Shown here one piece after another: positions 1 through 7,044 of a stretch of DNA of 8,772 nt. The DNA comes from a bacterium HR41 (lineage in GTDB: Bacteria > Actinomycetota > Thermoleophilia > Solirubrobacterales > Thermoleophilaceae): contig BEIR01000035.1 in the NCBI GenBank assembly GCA_002898855.1, forward strand, positions 1 to 8,772, read 5' to 3'. The position numbers were made by a program, and so were the translations under genes. The first letter of the stretch is position 1; each line of letters begins with the position of its first letter. A model generated the notes under the pieces. It did not search any database. It was given only the letters and a program-made list of their open reading frames with translations, and had not been told where the DNA came from.

Positions 1-426
1 GGCGTGACGCTCGAGACCGAGCAAGATCCGCGGCGGCCGATTCCCTCTTTTATCCCGATCGCGAACAAGGCAGCACGCTGGTTCGAGAAGCGCACCGGCG
101 GCATCGCCCAGAGCTCTACGATGGAGGCTCTCTTCGGCGTGCCGACGACCGCACACATCCTCGGCGGGGCGGTGATCGGCCGCGACCCCGAGCACGGCGT
201 CGTCGACGCCAACCTGCGCGCCTTCGGCTACCGCAACCTGCTCGTCTGCGACGGCTCGACGGTGCCCGCCAACCCCGGCGTCAACCCAAGCCTGACGATC
301 ACCGCGCTCGCCGAACACGCGATGAGCGCGATCCCGCCCAAGCACGCCGACACTGGCGACGCACTGGGTGCCAGCAGCATCGAGCAGGCGGCGACAGCTG
401 CGGTGCGGCCCACCGCCGAGGAGTGA
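1..426 (+). CDS. GMC-family FAD oxidoreductase, C-terminal part (5' truncated by window)
   Basis: The reading frame is open from the first base to the TGA at 424-426 and gives 141 residues of a protein whose N-terminal FAD-binding half lies off the left edge. What remains is the typical GMC oxidoreductase C-terminus: a TxHILGG block with a candidate catalytic His at residue 52 of the fragment, then [11 protein letters not shown], then [17 protein letters not shown], which carries the conserved Asn (95) of the active site and the segment that closes over the flavin. The wording of these motifs resembles actinobacterial cholesterol-oxidase-like proteins (ChoD type) more than choline dehydrogenase or glucose oxidase. 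The substrate cannot be told from this fragment. The last 25 or so residues after the domain are Ala-rich and probably disordered. The stop lies four bases before the next gene, and that gene's ribosome binding site sits inside the last codons, so the two are probably co-transcribed and translationally coupled. Confidence 0.85.
   Translation, partial: GVTLETEQDPRRPIPSFIPIANKAARWFEKRTGGIAQSSTMEALFGVPTTAHILGGAVIGRDPEHGVVDANLRAFGYRNLLVCDGSTVPANPGVNPSLTITALAEHAMSAIPPKHADTGDALGASSIEQAATAAVRPTAEE
418..423 (+). promoter_or_regulatory. Shine-Dalgarno GAGGAG for the TTG start at 431
   Basis: GAGGAG lies in the last codons of the GMC gene, directly before its TGA and seven bases before an in-frame TTG at 431. 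No ATG or GTG in this frame lies close by downstream. This site therefore decides the start of the PLP enzyme gene and suggests translational coupling. Confidence 0.6.
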
Positions 427-430
427 CCCG

Positions 431-1636
431 TTGCGGCCCAGCGCCGCCGCCGACCGCGACCTGGCCCGCTTCGACCGCGCCTTCGCCACGGTCGACGCGC
501 CGTTCGCTTTCGTCGACCTCGACGCGCTGCGATCGAACGCCCGGCGCATGCTCGCCCTGGCGGGGAGCAAACCGATCCGGATCGCGACGAAATCGGTGCG
601 CTCCCGGCCGCTTTTGGCGCGCCTCCTCGAGCTCGACGAGCGCTTCCGCGGCCTGCTCGCGTTCACGCTGCCGGAGGCCCTTTGGCTCGCCGACCACGGC
701 TTCGACGACATCATCTGCGCCTACCCGACCGCCAACCGCTCGGCACTCCACGCACTCGCTCGCTGCCAGCACGAGCGGCCCCCGATCGTCGTCTGCGACT
801 CGCCCGCACAGCTCGACCTGCTCGCCGAGGCTGCGCGCGGCGGGCGACCGATCCGCGTCTGCATCGAGATCGACCTGTCGCTGCCGCTACTGGGCGGGGC
901 GGTGCGGATAGGTGCGCGCCGTTCGCCGATCCGCAGCGCGGCCGCCGCACGCGCTCTTGCCGAAGAGGTGGTGCGCCGCCCACAGCTCGAGCTCGCTGCG
1001 GTCATGGGTTACGAAGCGCAGATCGCCGGGGTGCCCGACGTTCCCGCCGGTAAGCGTCTAGCCGCCCCGCTCGTCGCCTGGATCAAACGCCGCTCGCGCG
1101 CCTACGTGCGCGAGCTGCGCGCCGAGTGCGTGGCCGCGATCCGCGAGGTCGCGGACGTCGCGATCGTCAACGGCGGCGGCACCGGCAGCCTCGCCAGCAG
1201 CGCGAGCGAAGCCGTGGTGACCGAGGTGGCCGCCGGCTCGGGCTTCTACGCACCGGCTCTCTTCGACGGTTACCGCGACCTCGCGCTGCGACCGGCGGCC
1301 TTTTTCGCGCTGCCGGTGGTGCGCAAACCGGACCGCGCGACCGCGACGCTGCTCGGCGGCGGCTACATAGCCTCCGGTCCCGCCGGGCGCGACCGTCTCC
1401 CGGTGGTTTACGCACCGAGCGGCCTGCGGTTCGATCCTCTCGAGGGCGCTGGCGAGGTACAAACTCCGGTGCGCGGTCGCGCGGCGCGCTCGCTGCGGGT
1501 CGGCGATCACGTGTACCTGCGACACGCCAAGGCGGGCGAGCTGTGCGAGCGCTTCGCCTCGCTGCTGCTCCTCGACGGCGAGCGCGTGGTCGACGAGGTG
1601 CCAACGTACCGCGGCGAGGGCCGCTGCTTTCTGTAA
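431..1636 (+). CDS. PLP-dependent amino acid deaminase/aldolase (D-threonine aldolase / D-serine dehydratase-like fold)
   Basis: The protein has 401 residues if translation starts at TTG 431, chosen because of the GAGGAG seven bases upstream and because FAFVDLDALRSN, the usual opening of the alanine-racemase-type barrel, follows at about residue 25. The candidate Schiff-base lysine is Lys54 in RIATKSVR. NGGGTGSL (247-254) fits the PLP phosphate-binding loop, and EVAAGSGFYAP (265-275) is typical of the family. The C-terminal beta domain has GDHVYLRHAKAGELCERF, whose His365 and Cys372 correspond in position to the metal-binding His/Cys of fold-type III D-serine dehydratases and D-threonine aldolases. 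The expected chemistry is retro-aldol cleavage or deamination of a 3-hydroxy (D-)amino acid, in the cytoplasm. The true substrate in actinobacteria is, to my knowledge, not settled. It follows the GMC oxidoreductase by four bases and converges with a lactone oxidase gene. Such PLP enzymes often neighbour lactone oxidases in actinobacteria (recalled, not checked). Confidence 0.85.
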   Translation: MRPSAAADRDLARFDRAFATVDAPFAFVDLDALRSNARRMLALAGSKPIRIATKSVRSRPLLARLLELDERFRGLLAFTLPEALWLADHGFDDIICAYPTANRSALHALARCQHERPPIVVCDSPAQLDLLAEAARGGRPIRVCIEIDLSLPLLGGAVRIGARRSPIRSAAAARALAEEVVRRPQLELAAVMGYEAQIAGVPDVPAGKRLAAPLVAWIKRRSRAYVRELRAECVAAIREVADVAIVNGGGTGSLASSASEAVVTEVAAGSGFYAPALFDGYRDLALRPAAFFALPVVRKPDRATATLLGGGYIASGPAGRDRLPVVYAPSGLRFDPLEGAGEVQTPVRGRAARSLRVGDHVYLRHAKAGELCERFASLLLLDGERVVDEVPTYRGEGRCFL

Positions 1637-1647
1637 CGGTCGCCGCG

Positions 1648-2964
1648 TCAGCTCGCCCCGGCTGCAGCGTCCCCGCCGCCAGCGGGCGGGCCGAGCACGC
1701 GGTCGAGGTAGCCGTTGCGGAACTTGCCGGTCGGATCGAGGCGCGCCCTGACCGCCCGGAACTGTTCCCATCCGGGGTAGCGCGGCGCGAGCTCGGCGGC
1801 GTCGAGCGAGTGCCACTTCCCCCAGTGCGGCCGGCCACCGAGGGGCAGGAAAATCTCGCGCTCGATCTCGGCGAACAGCTCGAGGTACGGCATCGGCGCG
1901 TATTGGTGGACCGCGACGTACGCCGTTTCGCGACCGTGCGCCGGTGCCAGCAGCGCGTCTTCGGCCGCTCCCACCCGCACCTCGAGCGGGAAGCACACCG
2001 CAAGACGCCGCCGCTCGATCGTCGCGAGCACCCGTTCGACCGCTTCACCGACACTAGCTAGCGGCAGCGCGTACTCCATCTCGTTGAAACGCACGAGCCG
2101 CGGGTGGGCGTAGACGCGGTAGGCGAGGTCGTGGTGGCGGGCAGAGCCGAAACCGAGCTCAAGCAGGCGGTTGAGGCGCGGCACTGCGCGCGGCGCGCGG
2201 CGCGCGAGCTGGCAGTGCAGGGCGAACACGCCGTTGGCGAGCAAAAGATCGGACGCACGCTTGCGCACACGGCTCGCGAAGCGCCTCGCCGGCGGCGGCG
2301 TGCGCTCGGATCGCAGCACCAAGCAGCGCCTGCCGTAGGGGAGCACGAAGAGCTCGCAGTGATCGCTCTCGGCGGCGAGCGCCGGGAAACGCGCGATCGC
2401 GCGGTCGCGCTCCCACGGCTCGTCGACGCGGCGGATGCCGAAGAGCGGCACGCAGCGCAGCGTCACGGCCGTGACCACACCGAGCGCGCCGAGCGCGACC
2501 CGACCGGCGGCGAGCTCGTCGCCGCCAGCGAGCTCGCGCACTTGCCCGCGGCCGTCGACGAGGCGCAGCCGCTCGACCTGTGCCGAAAGGCTGCGGAAGC
2601 GGGCGCCGGTGCCGTGCGTGGCGGTAGCTATCGCGCCAGCGACGGTCTGACGGTCGATGTCGCCCTGGTTCTCGAGCGCCAGCCCGTGGGCGGCGAGCGT
2701 TCGTGCGAGCTCGCCGATCCTAAGACCGGCTCCGCAGGTGACGAGACCCTCGTCCGCTGCCACGGTGACTTGTCGGAGCGCACCGACATAGAGCGCCACA
2801 CCATCGGTCGCGGCGATCGCGGTGAACGAGTGTCCGGAGCCGAGCGCCTTGACCCGGCGCGCCTGGCTGACGACAGCGGCGACCGCCCGCTCGTCACGCG
2901 CACGCACGACGCCAGCCGGCTGCGCGCTAACGCTTCCCGACCAGTTGCGCCAGCCGCTCGCCAT
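1648..2964 (-). CDS. FAD-linked D-arabinono-1,4-lactone oxidase / L-gulonolactone oxidase-like protein
   Basis: A 438-residue flavoenzyme of the vanillyl-alcohol-oxidase fold; the length is normal for the family. The N-terminal FAD domain has GSGHSFT with His45, the residue that carries covalent FAD in related aldonolactone and alditol oxidases, followed by GDIDRQTVAGAIATATHGTG at 101-120, a signature of this group. The C-terminal ALO domain has HWGKWH at 380-385 and ends in DPTGKFRNGYLDRVLG, both typical. The enzyme should oxidise a sugar lactone or alditol using O2 or another acceptor. The start is taken at ATG 2964 (MASGWRNWSG) because homologues begin with WRNW-like sequence and a weak GGTGGGA lies nine bases upstream. 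GTG 2979 and TTG 2985 in the same frame are alternatives. It lies 49 bases downstream of trxB on the same strand and could be the last gene of that operon. The C-terminal tail (GPPAGGGDAAAGAS) is low complexity. Confidence 0.88.
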   Translation of the reverse strand: MASGWRNWSGSVSAQPAGVVRARDERAVAAVVSQARRVKALGSGHSFTAIAATDGVALYVGALRQVTVAADEGLVTCGAGLRIGELARTLAAHGLALENQGDIDRQTVAGAIATATHGTGARFRSLSAQVERLRLVDGRGQVRELAGGDELAAGRVALGALGVVTAVTLRCVPLFGIRRVDEPWERDRAIARFPALAAESDHCELFVLPYGRRCLVLRSERTPPPARRFASRVRKRASDLLLANGVFALHCQLARRAPRAVPRLNRLLELGFGSARHHDLAYRVYAHPRLVRFNEMEYALPLASVGEAVERVLATIERRRLAVCFPLEVRVGAAEDALLAPAHGRETAYVAVHQYAPMPYLELFAEIEREIFLPLGGRPHWGKWHSLDAAELAPRYPGWEQFRAVRARLDPTGKFRNGYLDRVLGPPAGGGDAAAGAS

Positions 2965-3013
2965 GCTCGGAAATCCCACCGGCAAGCTCGTCGCGCAGTA
3001 AACCGCCGCCGGC
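2965..3013 (-). other. Short intergenic gap between trxB and the lactone oxidase
   Basis: These 49 bases hold the alternative TTG/GTG starts of the lactone oxidase and a weak GGTGGGA (complement of 2974-2980). I see no terminator with a T tract and no convincing promoter, which fits read-through from trxB. Confidence 0.4.
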
Positions 3014-4000
3014 CTAGGAGGTCGCGGCCTTGGCCGCCGCCAGCTCGGGGGCGTGCTCGCGCAGGTACGCCTCGCAGTCGAGCGCGGCCATGCAGCCGCT
3101 GCCGGCCGCGGTCACGGCCTGACGGTAGACCGGGTCGATGAGATCGCCGCACGCGAACACGCCGGGGAGTCCGGTGCGCGTCGAACGCCCCTCGACGAGG
3201 ACGTAGCCGTGGTCGTCGACAGCGAGCTGGTCGGCGACGAGTTCCGACCGCGGGCGGTGGCCGATCGCGACGAAGGCGCCATCTACCGCCAGCACCCGCT
3301 CCGAGCCGTCGGCGGTGTTGCGCAGAACGGCGCGTTCGAGCTTGGCGTCGCCCTCGAAGCGCTCGACAACGTAGGGCGTCAGGGACTCGATGTTCTCGAC
3401 CGAGCGGGCGCGGTCGACCATGATCGCCGACGCGCGGAACTCGTTGCGGCGATGGACGATCGTCACTTTGCTCGCGAACTTGGCGAGAAAGGTCGCGTCC
3501 TCCATCGCCGTGTCGCCGCCGCCGACGACGATCGTCTCCTGACCGCGGAAGAACGCCGCGTCGCAAGTCGCGCAGTAGCTGACTCCGCGGGCAGCGAACT
3601 CCTCTTCGCCGGGAACACCGAGTTTGCGCGGCTCGGCGCCGGTGGCGACTATCACCGCGCGGGCGCGGATCTCGCGCTCGCCGACGCGCACGACGTGCGG
3701 AACAGAGGGGTCGCGCGAGAGCTCGATCGCCGTCGCATCCTCGCTGATGAAGCGGGTGCCGAAACGCTCGGCTTGGCGGCGAAAATCGCTCATCATCTGC
3801 GGCCCTTGCACGCCGTCGGGGTAGCCGGGATAGTTCTCGACATCGGTCGTGAGCTGCAGCAAGCCGCCCCACTGAAAACCTTCGACGCACAGCGGCTCGA
3901 GGTCGGCGCGGGCGGTGTAGATCGCGGCGGTGTAGCCAGCCGGCCCGCTGCCGACGATCACGACGTTCTCGAGCTCCTTGATCGCCTTCGCTTCGCTCAT
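3014..4000 (-). CDS. trxB: Thioredoxin reductase (NADPH)
   Basis: The protein has 328 residues, normal for a low-molecular-weight bacterial thioredoxin reductase, which passes electrons from NADPH through FAD and a cysteine pair to thioredoxin in the cytoplasm. The FAD-binding GSGPAG is at 17-22. The redox-active CATC motif is at Cys143-Cys146, in SYCATCDAAFFRG. The NADPH-binding GGGDTAMEDA is at 160-169, and HRRNEFRA (183-190) marks preference for NADPH over NADH. The second FAD motif GVFACGDLIDPVYRQAVTAAG covers 280-300. All key residues are intact. The start is ATG 4000 with GGAGG (complement of 4005-4009) four bases upstream. The ATG overlaps the stop of the flippase-like gene in an ATGA, so translation is probably coupled to it. 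No thioredoxin gene lies next to it in the window. The lactone oxidase gene follows downstream. Confidence 0.95.
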   Translation of the reverse strand: MSEAKAIKELENVVIVGSGPAGYTAAIYTARADLEPLCVEGFQWGGLLQLTTDVENYPGYPDGVQGPQMMSDFRRQAERFGTRFISEDATAIELSRDPSVPHVVRVGEREIRARAVIVATGAEPRKLGVPGEEEFAARGVSYCATCDAAFFRGQETIVVGGGDTAMEDATFLAKFASKVTIVHRRNEFRASAIMVDRARSVENIESLTPYVVERFEGDAKLERAVLRNTADGSERVLAVDGAFVAIGHRPRSELVADQLAVDDHGYVLVEGRSTRTGLPGVFACGDLIDPVYRQAVTAAGSGCMAALDCEAYLREHAPELAAAKAATS

Positions 4001-5193
4001 CGTGCCTCCGCCGTGGTCACCTTGTCGCTCACCGCAGGGTACTCGCCATCGTCCTCGCGCTCCCACACCGTGACCGTGCGGCGCAGCTGCAGGTAGGCGA
4101 CGAGCCCCAGCGGAACGGGCAACCAGAAGGCGATCAGCCGATACACGAGCACAGCCGGGAAGACGATCGCCGCCGGTAGGCCGAACATCGCGAAGGCGGC
4201 GATCATCCCGGCGTCGACGGGCCCCGCGCCGGCCGCCGGCGAGGGCACGACGTTGGCGAACATGCCGAGGAAGAAGCCCTGCACGAGCACGGCCGGCTCG
4301 ACGCTTCCGCCGTACGCCCGAAAGCAGGCCCACAGCACGGCGATGTTGGCGGCCCAGAAACCGGCGGCACCCCCCAACGCGAGCGCGCCCCGCCGCGGCT
4401 CGCGCGCGAACTCGATCGCGGCGCGCACGCCCTCTGCGACCGTCGCCGGAACGCTCGCCAAGCGTCGGGCGATGCGTGCGGTACGCGGCCGCGACGCCAG
4501 CGCAGCCAAGCGCCGGTCAACGTCCTCGGGTATCAGCGCGACGAGCAAGCAAACGCCAACCGCCCCGATCGCAAACAGGGCGGGGATCAGTGTCCCGGCG
4601 AGCGGCGCTGCGCCGGCCACGAGGCCGAAGTGCAAAGCGAGCCCGCACACGATCACAGCGGCGGCGTAGACGCTGTAGGTGACGACGAGAAAGGCGACCA
4701 TCCGCGCGGCAGCGACTCGCCGTCCGACGCCGGCACGTCGCAGCGCCCAGTAGGTGAGAACAAGCCCGCCCGCTCCAGCGGCGGAAAAAAGCCTGGTAGC
4801 GGCCAGACCCGCCATCGTGATCTGGTACGAGGCGCGGACTCCGAGCCGGCGACGCAAGCGGCCGTCGGGATCCTCGACGCCGACGAGAACCCCGCGAAAG
4901 AGCATCACGTAGGCAGCGAACGCGCCGACGTTGAAGGCTAGGGCGGCGACGAGCCACGGCCAAGTCGCATCGTCGATCCGGTCGAGCGCGTCGTCGAGAC
5001 CGACGATTCGCGGCAGCAGCACGTACACGGCCGCCAGAGCGCCGAGCAAGGCGAAAAATCCCGTCGCGATCCGCTGCCAGTCGCCGAACAGCGATTGCAG
5101 GCGCCCGACGTCGAGCTCCTCGCCGCTGCCGGGAACGCGGGCGTCGGTGCGCTGGACGTCGTCCGGCACCTCGCCGCTGCCGCCGGCGATCAT
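3997..5193 (-). CDS. UPF0104 / YbhN-type flippase-like integral membrane protein (LPG synthase TM-domain family)
   Basis: A 398-residue membrane protein with a hydrophilic, acidic N-terminus of about 40 residues and about eight hydrophobic segments, at roughly 42-60, 78-100, 122-147, 163-190, 198-221, 270-293, 300-327 and 330-368. The C-terminal segment NVVPSPAAGAGPVDAG (314-329) followed by VLVYRLIAFWLPVPLG matches the family pattern of a P(S/T)P-G-rich loop before a YR..xFWLP helix. The family is the transmembrane domain of lysyl-phosphatidylglycerol synthase/flippase without the aminoacyl-transferase domain. Members are thought to move lipids, but most have no tested substrate. The start ATG 5193 overlaps the PAP2 gene's TGA (ATGA), with only a weak SD, and the gene's own TGA overlaps the trxB start in the same way. 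An open frame extends much further upstream, but that stretch is Arg-rich antisense to PAP2 and not credible as protein. Confidence 0.85.
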   Translation of the reverse strand: MIAGGSGEVPDDVQRTDARVPGSGEELDVGRLQSLFGDWQRIATGFFALLGALAAVYVLLPRIVGLDDALDRIDDATWPWLVAALAFNVGAFAAYVMLFRGVLVGVEDPDGRLRRRLGVRASYQITMAGLAATRLFSAAGAGGLVLTYWALRRAGVGRRVAAARMVAFLVVTYSVYAAAVIVCGLALHFGLVAGAAPLAGTLIPALFAIGAVGVCLLVALIPEDVDRRLAALASRPRTARIARRLASVPATVAEGVRAAIEFAREPRRGALALGGAAGFWAANIAVLWACFRAYGGSVEPAVLVQGFFLGMFANVVPSPAAGAGPVDAGMIAAFAMFGLPAAIVFPAVLVYRLIAFWLPVPLGLVAYLQLRRTVTVWEREDDGEYPAVSDKVTTAEAR

Positions 5194-6158
5194 CGTGCAG
5201 CGCTCGCCGGCGGCGAGGAAGAGATCAGCTTCCCGACCGCGGTCGCTGGCACGCGCCCGTTGGACCGCAGGTCGCCGCTCACGGACCGGTCTTCGTCGGG
5301 AACGACTTTGCGCGCCAGGCGCCACGCCACCTCGGCGCACAAGGCCCCAGCGACGAGATCGACGACGTAGTGCTCGCCGAGATAGACGAGTGCGAAGCCG
5401 AGAACGCCCGCGTAGCCCCAACCGATAGCGCCGTGGCCCGGTCCGATCTCGGCCAGTGCCCGCGCTGCCACGACCGACGTTCCGAAGTGCAATGAGGGCA
5501 TCGCGGCGTAGGGGTTGCCTTCGACCGAATGGTAAAGCGGTTGCCACAGCCTCCCCCACAGGCGCTCGCCGACAGCGGCCATCGTGCGCCGGACGGGCGG
5601 CAGCTTGCCGATCCGTGAAGCCCACCACGGCGGCGCGGTGGGCAGCGCCCAGTAGCCCACGAGCCCGAGGTCGAAACACGCCGCGACCCCGACGGCGGTG
5701 CGCCGGAAGCGCTCGGGATGACGCCACAGCGTGTACGCGACCGTCCCGTGCGGCACCACGAACCACGCCCAATGGGCGAACGTCAACAGGTAGTCGTGGG
5801 CCCGCAGCCGCTCGCCGCGCGCCAACGCGCGCTGCAGTCGGACGGTCGGCACTTCACCCGCCCCGAACAGACGATCGATGGCGATCGGATAGTCGACGCG
5901 CACGCGGCGCTCGAGAGCTCCGGGCCGGTCGTCGGGCATGTCGTAGTGCACGTAGTAGGCCCACATTTGCGCCGCGTAGGTCGCGGCGGCGCGCAACCGA
6001 CCCGGCGGCAGCAGACGGGCTGTGGTGAGAGGGAGCTGCCAGGCGAGCAGCGAAGTCGCGAGCGGGGGTAGACGCAAGCGTTTACGCGCCGCCGGCGCGA
6101 TCACGCCGACCGCGAGCGCGGCGCAGCCGGCAGCACGCAACCAGTCTCTTCCCCGCAA
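5190..6158 (-). CDS. PAP2-superfamily membrane phosphatase / phosphotransferase
   Basis: The protein has 322 residues if it starts at TTG 6158. It has hydrophobic stretches throughout and two clear PAP2 active-site motifs: AMPSLHFGTS at 219-228 (Ser222, His224; the PSGH-like motif) and GEHYVVDLVAG at 261-271 (His263 and Asp267; the nucleophile motif). The layout, with MWAYYVHYDMPDD and GYWALPTAPPWW before the motifs, resembles the PAP2_3 group that includes inositol-phosphorylceramide-synthase-like proteins, so lipid phosphate hydrolysis or phospho-headgroup transfer at the membrane is likely. The substrate is unknown. The last 35 or so residues are polar and outside the domain. The start is uncertain. 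TTG 6158 gives MRGRDWLRAAG, which suits the family, while TTG 6140 and GTG 6104 are alternatives. None has a strong SD. The 3' end overlaps the flippase-like gene by four bases, which argues for a joint role on one lipid. Confidence 0.82.
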   Translation of the reverse strand: MRGRDWLRAAGCAALAVGVIAPAARKRLRLPPLATSLLAWQLPLTTARLLPPGRLRAAATYAAQMWAYYVHYDMPDDRPGALERRVRVDYPIAIDRLFGAGEVPTVRLQRALARGERLRAHDYLLTFAHWAWFVVPHGTVAYTLWRHPERFRRTAVGVAACFDLGLVGYWALPTAPPWWASRIGKLPPVRRTMAAVGERLWGRLWQPLYHSVEGNPYAAMPSLHFGTSVVAARALAEIGPGHGAIGWGYAGVLGFALVYLGEHYVVDLVAGALCAEVAWRLARKVVPDEDRSVSGDLRSNGRVPATAVGKLISSSPPASAAR

Positions 6159-6168
6159 GGCGTGCGGC

Positions 6169-6174
6169 AGTGTA
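6169..6174 (-). promoter_or_regulatory. Candidate -10 box TACACT upstream of the PAP2 gene
   Basis: On the minus strand TACACT lies ten bases before the proposed TTG start at 6158, which would give a very short or absent leader. No good -35 is visible at the right distance. It sits in the 155-bp gap after the hydrolase gene, where a promoter for the PAP2-flippase-trxB operon would be expected. Confidence 0.3.
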
Positions 6175-6206
6175 GCCCGCCGGCATCGCCTCGCGGTCGG
6201 CTCGCT

Positions 6207-6227
6207 CGGCAGCCGCTCGCGCTGCCG
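6207..6227 (-). terminator. GC hairpin downstream of the MBL-fold hydrolase gene, possible terminator
   Basis: CGGCAGC (6207-6213) and GCTGCCG (6221-6227) form a perfect 7-bp stem with a 7-base loop. It lies in the 155-bp gap between the hydrolase stop (6314) and the PAP2 start. There is no T tract on either side, so this is a weak terminator candidate at best. The rest of the gap is GC-rich, without a recognisable gene. Confidence 0.22.
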
Positions 6228-6313
6228 CGCCGCTCGCCGCGCTCGGGGTCGGCCGCGCTGCCAGTCCCCCCGCGCGCCCACCGGGTCGCTGCCTCCGTGC
6301 GCGACCTCCGTGC

Positions 6314-6976
6314 TCAGGCGCTCGCACTCCCGACCGGCTCGAGCAGTTCTACGGCCACCGGCGCGCACTTGCGGAACCGCTCGGCGTCGTCGCGCGTGCC
6401 GACCTCGCCACCCCAGTGCATGGGCACGGCGACGCGCGGTTGGATTCGGCGCGCCGCCTCCGCCGCCTCCTCCGCTGTCATCACATACCTGCCGCTCACC
6501 GGCAGGAGCGCCACGTCGCAGCCCGTCACCGCATCCATCTCGGGGATCACGTCGGTATCGCCCGCGTGGTACAGGCGCCAGCCGCGCCAGCGCAGCTCGA
6601 AACCGAGCCATCCCGCTTCGCGCGGGTGGTAGAGCCGGCCAGCGGGATCGCGCTTCGAGGTGTTGTAAGCGGCGATCGCCCGGACCTCGAGGCCGCGCAC
6701 CGGTTCGTCGAGGAGCGCTTCCCCGGGAGCAAGCGAGCAGACGCGGCCCCGCCCCCGCTCCACTACCGCCGCAGGCCCGATCAACCAGGTGTCGGCCTTG
6801 GCGAGCTCCTCGATATCGCGCGGCGAGAAGTGGTCGTAGTGGCCGTGCGTGACGAGGATCAGATCCGCCTGGGGCGCCGGTCGCGCAACCCGGTAGGGAT
6901 CGATGTAGATGAAGGCCCGGCCGAGACGCAGCCGAAATCCGGCGTGGCCTAGCCACTCGACCGGTTCGAGGAGCAT
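6314..6976 (-). CDS. MBL-fold metal-dependent hydrolase (UlaG/YtkL-like)
   Basis: A 220-residue protein of the metallo-beta-lactamase fold, the usual size of the small stand-alone members. It opens with EPVEWLGHAGFRLRLG and has the metal-binding THGHYDHFSP (His44, His46, Asp48, His49), YHAGDTD at 136-142 (His137, Asp140) and VPMHWGGE at 184-191 (His187). These are the dinuclear metal ligands expected for UlaG/YtkL-type hydrolases, which are predicted cytoplasmic and mostly of unknown substrate. There is no signal peptide, so a secreted beta-lactamase is unlikely. Translation starts at ATG 6976. No SD precedes it, but a -10-like TACCCT ends six bases before the ATG, so the message may be leaderless. 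It is divergent from the crotonase gene with 70 bp between them, and 155 bp separate it from the PAP2 gene downstream. Confidence 0.87.
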   Translation of the reverse strand: MLLEPVEWLGHAGFRLRLGRAFIYIDPYRVARPAPQADLILVTHGHYDHFSPRDIEELAKADTWLIGPAAVVERGRGRVCSLAPGEALLDEPVRGLEVRAIAAYNTSKRDPAGRLYHPREAGWLGFELRWRGWRLYHAGDTDVIPEMDAVTGCDVALLPVSGRYVMTAEEAAEAARRIQPRVAVPMHWGGEVGTRDDAERFRKCAPVAVELLEPVGSASA

Positions 6977-6982
6977 GGCGGA

Positions 6983-6988
6983 AGGGTA
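6983..6988 (-). promoter_or_regulatory. Candidate -10 TACCCT for leaderless transcription of the MBL-fold hydrolase
   Basis: TACCCT on the minus strand is followed by exactly six bases and then ATG 6976. This spacing would put transcription start at or next to the A of the start codon, as seen for leaderless genes in actinobacteria. The absence of an SD before this ATG supports it. No clear -35 is seen. Confidence 0.42.
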
Positions 6989-6992
6989 GGCT
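6987..6992 (+). promoter_or_regulatory. Candidate -10 TAGGCT for the crotonase gene
   Basis: TAGGCT fits TANNNT. A partial -35 match, TTCGAG, lies at 6965-6970 with a 16-base spacer. It shares its TA pair with the opposite-strand -10 at 6983-6988. A start near 6999 would give a leader of about 48 bases containing the strong SD. Evidence is weak. Confidence 0.22.
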
Positions 6993-7033
6993 CGGCCGCA
7001 ACTTCGCCTGCCGAGACAGCGCTGGACGAAAGA

Positions 7034-7044
7034 AAAGGAGGAGG
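7034..7044 (+). promoter_or_regulatory. Strong Shine-Dalgarno for the GTG start at 7047
   Basis: AAAGGAGGAGG closely matches the anti-SD of 16S rRNA and lies immediately upstream of GTG 7047. It fixes the crotonase start and contrasts with the SD-less starts of the neighbouring hydrolase and coxII genes. Confidence 0.75.

Noticed and set aside
3024..3037. Perfect inverted repeat GCGGCCTTGGCCGC at the end of trxB
   Set aside because: The two-base loop is too tight, there is no T tract, and it encodes an Ala-rich tail, so codon composition explains it.
2104..3141. Long plus-strand open frame antisense to the lactone oxidase
   Set aside because: It mirrors the codon pattern of the minus-strand gene, has no domain motifs, and crosses the intergenic gap into trxB.
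3014..4333. Longer trxB frame beginning at 4333
   Set aside because: The added residues are basic low-complexity sequence overlapping the flippase-like gene. The canonical TrxB N-terminus and SD are at ATG 4000.
5194..5772. N-terminal extension of the flippase-like frame up to 5772
   Set aside because: The extension is Arg-rich, without family similarity, and overlaps the PAP2 gene in another frame. ATG 5193 with the ATGA overlap is a better start.
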